Positions 1-7,089 of a stretch of 64,000 nt of DNA are shown here, in pieces. The position numbers and the translations under genes were made by a program. Under the pieces are notes generated by a model. The model saw only the letters and a list, made by a program, of their open reading frames with translations, ran no database searches and was not told the DNA's origin. The stretch is from Planosporangium spinosum (GTDB taxonomy: Bacteria > Actinomycetota > Actinomycetes > Mycobacteriales > Micromonosporaceae): positions 138,866 through 202,865 of the forward strand of contig NZ_JBLYUB010000013.1 in the NCBI RefSeq assembly GCF_049999945.1, given 5' to 3'. Numbering within the stretch: position 1 is the first letter of the stretch; each line of letters opens with the position of its first letter.

Positions 1-94
1 GGGCAGTCCCGAGCTGGCCCAGGGCGGCGGGGTGCCGGCCGGTGACGCGGCCTCGTTGCTGGTCTCGGTGGAGAAGGCGATTGCTGGTTCATGA
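1..94 (+). CDS. alaS: alanyl-tRNA synthetase, C-terminal end only (partial)
   Basis: The first 30 codons run in frame from base 2 to a TGA at 92-94. They read as the end of the AlaRS C-terminal DHHA1/oligomerisation domain: a glycine-rich segment containing SPELAQGGGVPAG followed by a short amphipathic tail ending VEKAIAGS. The family signature here is GG(K/S)P-x-LAQGGG. AlaRS charges tRNA-Ala in the cytoplasm. Everything upstream lies outside the window. The order alaS-ruvX-mltG-aroE is common in actinobacteria and supports the call. A strong hairpin at 106-141 follows the stop. Confidence 0.85.
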   Translation, partial: GSPELAQGGGVPAGDAASLLVSVEKAIAGS

Positions 95-105
95 TCGTGG
101 ATCGT

Positions 106-141
106 GGACACCCGGCGGGTCGGTGACCCTGCCGGGTGTCC
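106..141 (+). terminator. terminator-like hairpin after alaS
   Basis: Perfect 11-bp arms at 106-116 and 131-141 (GGACACCCGGC / GCCGGGTGTCC). The inner GGGTC/GACCC stem leaves a 3-nt loop and one bulge. There is no U tract. It begins with the GATCGTGG motif shared by other palindromes in this window, and it lies between the alaS stop and the ruvX start. Confidence 0.6.
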
Positions 142-163
142 AGGGTCGCGGAGAGGTCGTGCG

Positions 164-610
164 GTGAACCGCGGCCGTCGGATCGGTGTCGACGTCGGCA
201 CGGTACGGATCGGGGTGGCGATCTGCGACCCGGACGGGATCCTGGCGACGCCGCTCGCCACCGTCCCCCGTGACGTCACGCAGCGTGATGATCCTCCGTC
301 CGACATGGTGGAGATTGCCCGTCTTGTGCGTGAGCACGAGATTGTCGAGATCATCGTTGGACTGCCGGTGAACCTGGCCGGCAAGGAGGGGCCGGCAGCG
401 GTCGCCATCAGGAAATACGTGGAAATTCTAAAGACGGTTGTCGATTCGGTGCCGGTCCTGTTCACGGACGAGAGGATGTCCACCGTGGCAGCGGCGCGTA
501 GGCTGTCGGAGCGAGGCGTCCGGGGGCGGCGCCAACGGGCGGTCGTCGACCAGGCGGCCGCCGTGGAGATCCTGCAGACCTGGCTCGACTCACGGCGGAG
601 GCGACCCTGA
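164..610 (+). CDS. ruvX: Holliday junction resolvase-like protein RuvX (YqgF family)
   Basis: 148-residue RNase H-fold protein of the YqgF/RuvX family, proposed to act as a nuclease in pre-16S rRNA processing or on Holliday junctions. The first strand carries the acidic motif GVDVGTVRIGVA (Asp10), followed by a GLP loop, the TDER motif with its acidic residue, and a C-terminal VVDQAAAVEIL segment. These are the expected metal-binding acidic positions. I chose GTG at 164 because GAGAGG lies 7 bases upstream and the RNase H motif starts at residue 7; a longer reading frame from 104 adds only unconserved residues. The stop overlaps the mltG start (TGATG), so the two are probably co-translated. 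Confidence 0.9.
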   Translation: MNRGRRIGVDVGTVRIGVAICDPDGILATPLATVPRDVTQRDDPPSDMVEIARLVREHEIVEIIVGLPVNLAGKEGPAAVAIRKYVEILKTVVDSVPVLFTDERMSTVAAARRLSERGVRGRRQRAVVDQAAAVEILQTWLDSRRRRP

Positions 611-1809
611 TGTTGGACGAGCTGGAGCTCGCGTTCGACGACCATGATCGCGGACGTGGGCAGCGCAGCCGGCATCGGCGCTCCTCCGTCGCCCGCCGCG
701 GCGGCGACGTACCGCCCAAGCGGCGCGGCCGGTCACTGCTGGCCCTGGCGCTGACGCTGGTACTGCTCGGCGTCCTCGGCGCCGGCGGGTGGTACGGCTA
801 CACCAAGGTCAAGGGATTCTTCATCGCGCCCGACTACGCGGGCGCCGGGACCGGTGAGGTCACGGTGCAGGTGCGGCCGGGTGACTCGGCCACCGCCATC
901 GGCCAGACGCTGGTCGACGCCGGCGTGGTCAAGAGCGTCAAGGCGTACACCGACGCCGCCAAGGCCGACCCGCACGGTCAGGACGTCCAGCCCGGCACGT
1001 ACCAGGTCCGCAAGCAGATGCGGGCCAAGGACGCCCTCGCGCTGCTGCTCGGCAACGACAGCAAGCTGGTCATGAAGGTCACCATCCGCGAGGGTCTCAC
1101 CATGCAGGCGACCTTCCAGGAGTTGTCGAAGGCCACCAACATCCCGGTGGACCAGTTCCAGGCCGCCGCCGAGGACCCGGTCGCGCTCGGGGTTCCGGAT
1201 TTCTGGTTCAACCGCACCGACGGCAAGCAGGCCAGCAAGACCGTCGAGGGCTTCCTGTTCCCCGACACCTACCACTTCGACCCGGGCGTGACGGCCAAGC
1301 AGATCCTCATGAAGATGGTCGGCAACTTCATCTCGGTCACCGGCGAGAGCAAGATCGTCGACCAGGCGCAGGCCAAGCAGGTCTCGCCGTTCGAGGCGCT
1401 GATCACCGCGTCGCTGGTCCAGGCCGAGGCCGGCACCAGCGCCGACATGCCGAAGGTCTCCCGGGTGGTCTACAACCGGCTCAACCACAAGCCCACCGCG
1501 ATGCCGCTGGAGTTCGACTCGGCCACCAACTACTGGCGTGAGCTGCACGGCCAGGAGCGCAAGCACAACCTGAGCACGCCGGAGCTCAACGACCCGAGCA
1601 ACCCGTACCGCACGTACGGCGTGTCCGGGCTGCCGCCGGGGCCGATCGGCAACCCCGGCAAGGAGGCGCTGCTCGCGGCGATCAACCCGGCGCCCGGACC
1701 GTGGCTGTACTTCGTGCGCATCGACAAGGCGGGTAACTCGGCGTTCGCCGACAACCTGCCCGAGCACGAGCGCAACATCGCCACCGCCCAGAAGAACGGC
1801 GCCTACTGA
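610..1809 (+). CDS. mltG: endolytic murein transglycosylase MltG
   Basis: 399-residue YceG/MltG protein that cleaves nascent peptidoglycan strands at the membrane and ends glycan elongation. A basic cytoplasmic N-terminus precedes one transmembrane helix at about residues 38-58. A LysM-like region follows, then the YceG catalytic domain with the conserved glutamate in the ITASLVQAEAG segment (Glu273) and a downstream LNDPSNPYRTYG segment with the GLPPGPIGNPG loop. The ATG overlaps the ruvX stop by one base. aroE starts 32 bases after the stop. Length and topology are normal for actinobacteria. Confidence 0.93.
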   Translation: MLDELELAFDDHDRGRGQRSRHRRSSVARRGGDVPPKRRGRSLLALALTLVLLGVLGAGGWYGYTKVKGFFIAPDYAGAGTGEVTVQVRPGDSATAIGQTLVDAGVVKSVKAYTDAAKADPHGQDVQPGTYQVRKQMRAKDALALLLGNDSKLVMKVTIREGLTMQATFQELSKATNIPVDQFQAAAEDPVALGVPDFWFNRTDGKQASKTVEGFLFPDTYHFDPGVTAKQILMKMVGNFISVTGESKIVDQAQAKQVSPFEALITASLVQAEAGTSADMPKVSRVVYNRLNHKPTAMPLEFDSATNYWRELHGQERKHNLSTPELNDPSNPYRTYGVSGLPPGPIGNPGKEALLAAINPAPGPWLYFVRIDKAGNSAFADNLPEHERNIATAQKNGAY

Positions 1810-1841
1810 CGTGTCCGCTGACGTGCCCACCCGGCAGAACG

Positions 1842-2666
1842 GTGTTTCCTGAGGTGTCCGACCGCCGTGCCGCGGTACTCGGCAAACCGATCGCGCACTC
1901 GCTGTCCCCGGTGATCCACAACGCCGGCTACGCGGCGGCCGGGCTGGCCGGCTGGCGCTACACGGCGATCGAGTGCGGCGAGTCCGAACTGCCGGACCTG
2001 GTCGCCGGGCTGAGCCCGGAGTGGGCGGGGCTGTCGCTGACCATGCCGCTGAAGGAGGCGGCGCTCACGGTGGCCGACGCCGTCTCGCCGGTCGCGGCCG
2101 CGGTCGGTGCGGCCAACACACTGGTACGCGGAGAGCGCGGCTGGTACGCCGACAACACCGACGCGCCGGGGATCGTCGACGCGCTCGCGGCGGCCGGCGT
2201 CCGGACCGCGACCCGAGTGGCCGTGCTCGGCGCCGGCGGTACCGCCCGGGCCGCCCTCGCCGCCGCGGCCGACCTGGGCGCCGACGTCACCGTGTACGCC
2301 CGGCGGCCAGCGGCGATCGCCGAGCTGGAGCCGGTCGCTGACGCCCTCGGGGTGACGCTGACCGGCGCGTCCTGGGACGCCGCCGCCGGCTGCGCCGACG
2401 CCCCGGTGGTGATCTCCACTGTGCCCAGGGGGGTCGCTGACGGCCTCGCCGGAGCGGTCCGGTGGCGGCCGTCGGTGGTGCTCTTCGACGCGCTGTACGA
2501 CCCGTGGCCCACGCCGCTGGCCGCCGCGGCCGCGCGGGCCGGTTGTCCGGTCGTGTCCGGTCTCGACCTGCTGCTGGCCCAGGCGGTACGCCAGTTCGAG
2601 AGCTTCACCGGGGTATCCGCGCCGGTGGAGCCGATGCGGGCCGCCCTCGCGGCGGCCCGGCGCTGA
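1842..2666 (+). CDS. aroE: shikimate dehydrogenase (NADP+)
   Basis: 274-residue enzyme reducing 3-dehydroshikimate to shikimate with NADPH. The substrate-binding motif GKPIAHSLSP, the catalytic lysine in TMPLKEAA, the DNTDAPG motif and a Rossmann loop GAGGTARA are all present in the usual order. Starts at GTG 1842 or GTG 1854 are both possible; the second gives the N-terminus VSDRRAAVLGKP, closer to relatives, and neither has a strong ribosome binding site. The remaining shikimate genes here (aroC, K, B, Q) are 6 kb downstream in a separate unit, the usual actinobacterial arrangement. A 32-bp tandem repeat begins inside the last codons. Confidence 0.92.
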   Translation: MFPEVSDRRAAVLGKPIAHSLSPVIHNAGYAAAGLAGWRYTAIECGESELPDLVAGLSPEWAGLSLTMPLKEAALTVADAVSPVAAAVGAANTLVRGERGWYADNTDAPGIVDALAAAGVRTATRVAVLGAGGTARAALAAAADLGADVTVYARRPAAIAELEPVADALGVTLTGASWDAAAGCADAPVVISTVPRGVADGLAGAVRWRPSVVLFDALYDPWPTPLAAAAARAGCPVVSGLDLLLAQAVRQFESFTGVSAPVEPMRAALAAARR

Positions 2667-2744
2667 CCGCCCGTACCGCCGTTCCGGCCCGGCGCTGACC
2701 GCCCGTACCGCCGTTCCGGCCCGGCGCTGACCGCCCGTACCGCC
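2654..2744. repeat. 32-bp tandem repeat, 2.8 copies, spanning the aroE stop
   Basis: Three units start at 2654, 2686 and 2718, each beginning GGCCCGGCGCTGACCGCC; the third is truncated after about 27 bp. The first two units are identical. The aroE stop codon lies in the first unit, so every copy repeats the same arginine-stop context. It looks like a recent slippage duplication of the gene's 3' end. Confidence 0.9.
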
Positions 2745-2778
2745 TTCGGTGAGCCGTTTTGGCCGGTCAAGTCGGTGA

Positions 2779-2784
2779 TAGGGT
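2779..2784 (+). promoter_or_regulatory. candidate -10 of the stressosome operon
   Basis: TAGGGT lies 7 bases before an in-frame ATG at 2792, with TTTTGG about 16 bases further upstream. This would allow a leaderless start at 2792. The first start with a ribosome binding site is 2858. Position and TANNNT match are the only evidence. Confidence 0.4.
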
Positions 2785-2857
2785 CATCCGAATGGTTGAG
2801 TCGCACACGCGCACCCGTCGTGGACGGTGGACGGACGGACAGGTCGCGGGAGGCCGG

Positions 2858-3721
2858 ATGGCGCTGGACGCTCACAAGGGTGCCAGGTTCGACGCGTTGC
2901 TGGAGGCGCAGGAGGAGCGCCTGATCGACAGCTGGACGGAGAAGATGGCCAGCGGGCTGCGTGGCCGGCTGACCGGGGCCGAGCTGCGCCGGCAGGCCAC
3001 GGAGCTGCTCGGCGCGCTGCGCGCCGCCACCGCCGGTGGGACGTTCGACCTCGGCGCTGAGGCGTCGGCCGAGCTGCGCGCCGTCCTGGGAGAGCTGTCG
3101 CGCGACCGGGCCCGCGGCGGGTTCAGCCCGTCCGAGACGGCGACGAGCGTCTTCGCGCTCAAGGACGCGTTCATCGAGGTCTTCGGGTACGGCAACGCCG
3201 ACGCCCGTACGCTGCAGGCCTTGATCGCGTTCATCCAGGTGGTCGACCAGCTCGGGCTGTACACCTTCGAGACGTACGGGCAGGCCCGCGAGGAGCTGAT
3301 CACCGAGCAGGCCGAGCAGCTGCTGGAGCTGTCCACGCCGGTGGTCAAGCTGTGGGAGGGGGTCGTGGCGGTGCCACTGGTCGGCACGCTCGACTCCGCG
3401 CGGGCCCAGGTGGTCATGGAGAAGCTCCTGCACGCCCTGATCGAGACCGAGTCGACGTACGCGATCATCGACATCACCGGCGTTCCGGCCGTCGACACCC
3501 AGGTCGCCCAGCACATCCTCAAGACCGTCGTCGCCGCCCGACTGATGGGCGCCGAGTGCGTCATCTCCGGGATCCGGCCGCAGATCGCCCAGACGATCGT
3601 GACCCTGGGGATCCAGTTCGGTGACATCGTCACCAAGTCGAACCTGGCCGACGCCCTGGTACACGCCATGCGCGCGAGCGGGGTCGACATCGTCCGCCGC
3701 GCGGCGCGCCGGGAGGCCTGA
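2858..3721 (+). CDS. rsbR: RsbR-type stressosome sensor/scaffold (RsbRD_N + STAS)
   Basis: 287-residue stressosome core protein. Residues 1-150 are an all-helical RsbR N-terminal sensory domain rich in Glu, Leu and Arg. A linker helix leads into a STAS domain at about 160-275. The segment DITGVPAVDTQVA contains Thr214, at the place of the phosphorylated Thr205 of Bacillus subtilis RsbRA; the following SGIRPQIAQT loop is typical of RsbR. ATG 2858 was chosen for its GGGAGG 4 bases upstream and because the domain starts at once. An in-frame ATG at 2792 just behind a -10 could give a leaderless form with 22 more residues. The stop overlaps rsbS (TGATG). By family knowledge RsbR with RsbS forms the large complex that traps RsbT. 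Confidence 0.88.
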   Translation: MALDAHKGARFDALLEAQEERLIDSWTEKMASGLRGRLTGAELRRQATELLGALRAATAGGTFDLGAEASAELRAVLGELSRDRARGGFSPSETATSVFALKDAFIEVFGYGNADARTLQALIAFIQVVDQLGLYTFETYGQAREELITEQAEQLLELSTPVVKLWEGVVAVPLVGTLDSARAQVVMEKLLHALIETESTYAIIDITGVPAVDTQVAQHILKTVVAARLMGAECVISGIRPQIAQTIVTLGIQFGDIVTKSNLADALVHAMRASGVDIVRRAARREA

Positions 3722-4134
3722 TGGACCGGGTGCCGATTCTCAAGCTCGGTGACGTGTTACTGATCTCCATCCAGGTCGACCTCGACGACCGGACGGCGAT
3801 CCAGCTACAGGAGGACATCGCCGAGCGGATCGTCGCCAGCGGTACCCACGGTGTGATCATCGACATCACCGGGCTGGACGTCGTCGATTCGTTCGTCGGG
3901 CGGATGCTGTCCAGCATCGCGTCGGTCTCCCGGGTGCTCGGCGCCGACACGGTGGTGGTGGGGATGCGCCCCGCCGTCGCGATCACTCTCGTCGAGCTGG
4001 GACTGTCCCTGTCGGGCGTGCGGACCGCGCTCAACGTCGAACGCGGCCTGCGCATGCTCGAGGAGTCCCGGGCCGGCCGCCGGCTGTACCGCGACGACGG
4101 CGAAGTCGCCGCGGGCACGGCGGCCGACCGGTGA
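3721..4134 (+). CDS. rsbS: RsbS-type STAS-only stressosome protein
   Basis: 137-residue single STAS domain protein, the smaller stressosome scaffold subunit. The segment DITGLDVVDSFVG holds Ser57 at the position of the RsbT-phosphorylated Ser59 of B. subtilis RsbS, and VVGMRPAVAIT follows as expected. The last 20 residues are an unconserved, Arg-rich tail. It overlaps rsbR at its start and rsbT at its end (GTGA). By family knowledge the unphosphorylated form holds RsbT, and phosphorylation by RsbT releases it. Confidence 0.88.
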   Translation: MDRVPILKLGDVLLISIQVDLDDRTAIQLQEDIAERIVASGTHGVIIDITGLDVVDSFVGRMLSSIASVSRVLGADTVVVGMRPAVAITLVELGLSLSGVRTALNVERGLRMLEESRAGRRLYRDDGEVAAGTAADR

Positions 4135-4583
4135 CGACGCTCAGCTGGCACGGTGACGTCCAGGGCGGCCGGACGGAGCGTGACACCATGTGCGAGATCC
4201 AGCCCATCGCGGCGGACGAGGACGTGGTGCGGGTACGCCAGCTCGTCCGGCGGGTTGCCGTGGCGGCGAAAATGTCGCTGGTCGACCAGACGAAGCTGGT
4301 CACGGCGGCGAGTGAACTGGCGCGCAACACCCTGGCCTACGGCGGCGGCGGCACGGCGACCGTGGAACTCGTCGACGACGGGAGGCGGGCGGGCGTACGC
4401 GCCGTCTTCGTCGACTCCGGCCCGGGTATCCCGGACGTGGAGCTGGCACTGTCGGACGGGTACACCACCGGCGGCGGGCTCGGTCTGGGGCTGGGCGGCG
4501 CCCGGCGGCTGGTGGACGAGTTCGACATCCGGACGGAGAGGTTACGGGGTACCTGTGTGACGGTGACGAAGTGGGCCCGCTGA
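4131..4583 (+). CDS. rsbT: RsbT-type switch kinase (GHKL ATPase)
   Basis: 150-residue GHKL-fold serine/threonine kinase. The N box is SELARNTLAYGGGG, the G1 box DSGPGIP and the G2 box GGGLGLGLGGARRL, as in B. subtilis RsbT. About 20 extra N-terminal residues precede the family start; an internal ATG at 4188 would give a protein closer to family length. By family knowledge it phosphorylates RsbS and RsbR, then leaves the complex to activate an RsbU-like phosphatase. A SpoIIE phosphatase with a receiver domain is encoded four genes downstream and is the obvious candidate partner. The stop lies 13 bases inside the next gene. Confidence 0.88.
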   Translation: MTTLSWHGDVQGGRTERDTMCEIQPIAADEDVVRVRQLVRRVAVAAKMSLVDQTKLVTAASELARNTLAYGGGGTATVELVDDGRRAGVRAVFVDSGPGIPDVELALSDGYTTGGGLGLGLGGARRLVDEFDIRTERLRGTCVTVTKWAR

Positions 4584-5596
4584 CTCCGGCGGTGCCCGTG
4601 GTGGACGAGGCCGGCTGGTTCCGGGTCGACGACGCGGCTGCCGCCGGATCGGTGCGGCGGGCCGCGGCGGCCCTGGGTACCGGCCTCGGGCTGGACGAGC
4701 GGCGGGTCGCCGAACTGGCCATCCTCGGCGCCGAACTGGCCAGCAACCTGCACAAGCACGCCCGGGCCGGCCAGGTGGCACTGCGCTCGATGCGGTACGG
4801 CGACGACGCCGGCGTCGGACTGGTCGCCGTCGACGCCGGGCCCGGGATGGCCGACGCGGCGCTGTCCCGGCGCGACGGCCACTCCACGACCGGCACGCTC
4901 GGTATCGGTCTGGGCGCCATCGACCGGCTCGCCACCACGTCGGACCTGTACTCGCTGCCGGGCCGGGGCACGGTGATCACCGCCGAGGTGTGGGCCGCAA
5001 GCGTGGTCGCCGACGCGGCGGTCACGGGCCTGTCCCGGCCGATGAGCGGCGAGTCGGTCAGCGGCGACGCCTGGTCGGCGCGGGTCGCCGAGCGGCTCCA
5101 GTTCATGCTCTGCGACGGGCTCGGCCACGGCCCGCTCGCGGCCGCGGCGTCCCGGGTCGCCGTGGACGCGTTCCGGGACGGACCGCCGGGCGGCCCGGCG
5201 GCGATGGTGGAGCACCTGCACCGGGCGCTCGGCCGGACCCGTGGCGGCGCCGTGGCCGTGGCCGAACTGGACCCGGAGACCGCGACGCTGCGCTACGCCG
5301 GGCTGGGCAACATCGCCGGCCACGTGGTGCGCCCGGACGGCGGTGGGCGGCGGGGCCTGGTGGCGCTGCCCGGGATCGCCGGCCACGAGGGGCGGGGGGT
5401 ACGGGAGTTCAGCTACCCGGTCGCCCGGGGTGACCTGGTCGTGATGCACTCCGACGGGGTCACCGACAAGTGGCGGCTGACCGACTACCCGGGGCTCATG
5501 GCGCACACGCCCCTGGTGGTCGCGGCCACCCTGCTGCGCGACGCGGGGGTCCGCCGTGACGATGCCACGGTGATGGTGACCAGGGTGGCGCGGTGA
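4571..5596 (+). CDS. GHKL ATPase-SpoIIE phosphatase fusion (RsbX-like)
   Basis: 341 residues in two parts. Residues 1-140 form a second RsbT/RsbW-like GHKL domain with N box ELASNLHKHA, G1 box DAGPGM and G2 GTLGIGLGAI. Residues 150-341 form a PP2C/SpoIIE-type phosphatase with metal-binding CDGLGHGPLA and HSDGVTD motifs and a C-terminal RRDDATVMV. In stressosome modules the gene at this place is RsbX, which removes phosphate from RsbS and RsbR and resets the complex. Fusion to an ATPase domain is a known architecture (ATP-binding SpoIIE phosphatase). Start GTG 4571 overlaps rsbT; GTG 4592 is an alternative. The role of the ATPase half is not evident from sequence. Confidence 0.82.
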   Translation: MGPLTPAVPVVDEAGWFRVDDAAAAGSVRRAAAALGTGLGLDERRVAELAILGAELASNLHKHARAGQVALRSMRYGDDAGVGLVAVDAGPGMADAALSRRDGHSTTGTLGIGLGAIDRLATTSDLYSLPGRGTVITAEVWAASVVADAAVTGLSRPMSGESVSGDAWSARVAERLQFMLCDGLGHGPLAAAASRVAVDAFRDGPPGGPAAMVEHLHRALGRTRGGAVAVAELDPETATLRYAGLGNIAGHVVRPDGGGRRGLVALPGIAGHEGRGVREFSYPVARGDLVVMHSDGVTDKWRLTDYPGLMAHTPLVVAATLLRDAGVRRDDATVMVTRVAR

Positions 5597-7089
5597 CCGG
5601 CGGTGGGGCCGGCCGACCCGACGAGGCCCGGCACCAGCGTGATGACGTGCTCCGCGAGCGCGACGGGCTGCTCCGCGAGCGCGACGAGCTGATGAAGCAC
5701 CGCGACGAACTGCTGCGGCGCAACGCCGAGCTGGAGGAGACCAACCGGGGCGTCACGGCGCGCTACACCCAGCTGTCCGAGGAACTGGAGGAGACCAACC
5801 GGGGTGTCGTGGCGCTCTACGCCGAGCTGGACGAGCGGTCCGCGCAGGCCCATGAGGCCAGCCGGGCCAAGAGCCGGTTCCTGGCCAACGTCAGCCACGA
5901 ACTGCGGGCGCCGGTCGCCGCGATCATGGGGCTGGTGAGGCTGCTGGCCGACCCCGGCTCCGACCCGCTCACCCCCGAGCAACGCCAGCAGGTGGACCTG
6001 CTCGCCGCCAGCGCCGGTGAGCTGCTGGCACTGGTCAACGAGTTGCTCGACCTGGCCAAGGCGGAGTCGGGACGGCTCGAGCCGCACTGGGCCGAGGTGT
6101 CGCTCCCGGCGCTCTTCGGCCAGCTACGCGGCACCGTACGGGCGCTCCTCACCCAGCCCGACGTGACGTTGCGGGTGGACGGTCCGGTGGGGATCCCGGT
6201 GCTGATCACCGACGAGTCGATGCTGACCCAGGTACTGCGCAACCTGCTGACCAACGCGGTGAAGTTCACCGCGCGGGGCGAGGTGCGGCTGACCGCCGTA
6301 CCGGGGGAGGAGCCCGGCACGGTCCGGCTGGCGGTCTCCGATACCGGCATCGGCATCGCCTCCGCCGACGTCGAGCGGGTGTTCGAGGAGTTCTACCAGG
6401 TGCCGGGCGTCCGGCAGGCGACGATGCGCGGTACCGGGCTCGGCCTGCCGTACGCGCGGCGCCTGGTCGGCCTGCTCGGCGGCTCGCTCACCCTGCGCAG
6501 CGAGCCCGGGCAGGGTTCGGTCTTCACGGTGACGCTGCCGGTGCGCCCGGCGGGGGCCACGCCGGGCGCCGCACCGGGGCGGGCCAGGCCGGCGGAGGGC
6601 GGTACCGGTACCACCGGCCTGCCGGCCGGCCCGAGGTCAGTTCCGGCCGCGGTGCTGCGCCGGGTTCTGGTCGCGGATGACGACGAGGCCTTCCGGCTGT
6701 TCGCCGGGCAGGCGTTGCGGGCGGTGGCCGAGGAGGTCGAGGAGGCCGGCGACGGCCTGCACGCCCTCACCCTCATCACCCGCCGGCGCCCCGACGTCGT
6801 CCTGCTCGACGTGCGCATGCCGGAGGTCGACGGGCCGGCCGTCCTGGAGGTCCTCGCCGCGGACGAGGGGCTGTGCGACATTCCCGTGGTGGTGGTCACC
6901 GCCGAACCGCCGGACGAGGCGCCCGGGTCGTCGGCTGCCGCGCCGGGCGGCTCCATGGCCGGCGCGCTCGCGCACGCGGCCGCCGTGCTCGACAAGGCCG
7001 GCCTCACCCCGCAGGCGCTCGCCGAGGCCGTCCGCGCCGCCGCCGGAGTCGCCGGTGGGGCCGCCGCTACGGAGGGAGGCGCGCCGTGA
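5593..7089 (+). CDS. soluble hybrid histidine kinase with N-terminal coiled coil and C-terminal receiver
   Basis: 498 residues with no membrane segment. Residues 5-90 are a long coiled coil with repeated RERD and two copies of LEETNRGV. The HisKA box NVSHELRAPV holds the phospho-accepting His102. The ATPase domain has N box NLLTNAVKF, G1 SDTGIGI and G2 GTGLGLPYARRL (to about residue 315). A Pro/Ala/Gly linker leads to a receiver domain with acidic pocket VADDDE and phospho-acceptor Asp406 in LLDVRMP. It overlaps both neighbours (GTGA). With no sensor domain of its own, it probably takes its input through the stressosome proteins encoded upstream; the receiver would pass phosphate onward. Confidence 0.85.
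   Translation: MTGGGAGRPDEARHQRDDVLRERDGLLRERDELMKHRDELLRRNAELEETNRGVTARYTQLSEELEETNRGVVALYAELDERSAQAHEASRAKSRFLANVSHELRAPVAAIMGLVRLLADPGSDPLTPEQRQQVDLLAASAGELLALVNELLDLAKAESGRLEPHWAEVSLPALFGQLRGTVRALLTQPDVTLRVDGPVGIPVLITDESMLTQVLRNLLTNAVKFTARGEVRLTAVPGEEPGTVRLAVSDTGIGIASADVERVFEEFYQVPGVRQATMRGTGLGLPYARRLVGLLGGSLTLRSEPGQGSVFTVTLPVRPAGATPGAAPGRARPAEGGTGTTGLPAGPRSVPAAVLRRVLVADDDEAFRLFAGQALRAVAEEVEEAGDGLHALTLITRRRPDVVLLDVRMPEVDGPAVLEVLAADEGLCDIPVVVVTAEPPDEAPGSSAAAPGGSMAGALAHAAAVLDKAGLTPQALAEAVRAAAGVAGGAAATEGGAP

Noticed and set aside
2666..2860. Sigma-B type promoter (GTTT ... GGGTAT) before rsbR
   Set aside because: GTTTT and GGGTCA are present but 21 bases apart, too long for the consensus.
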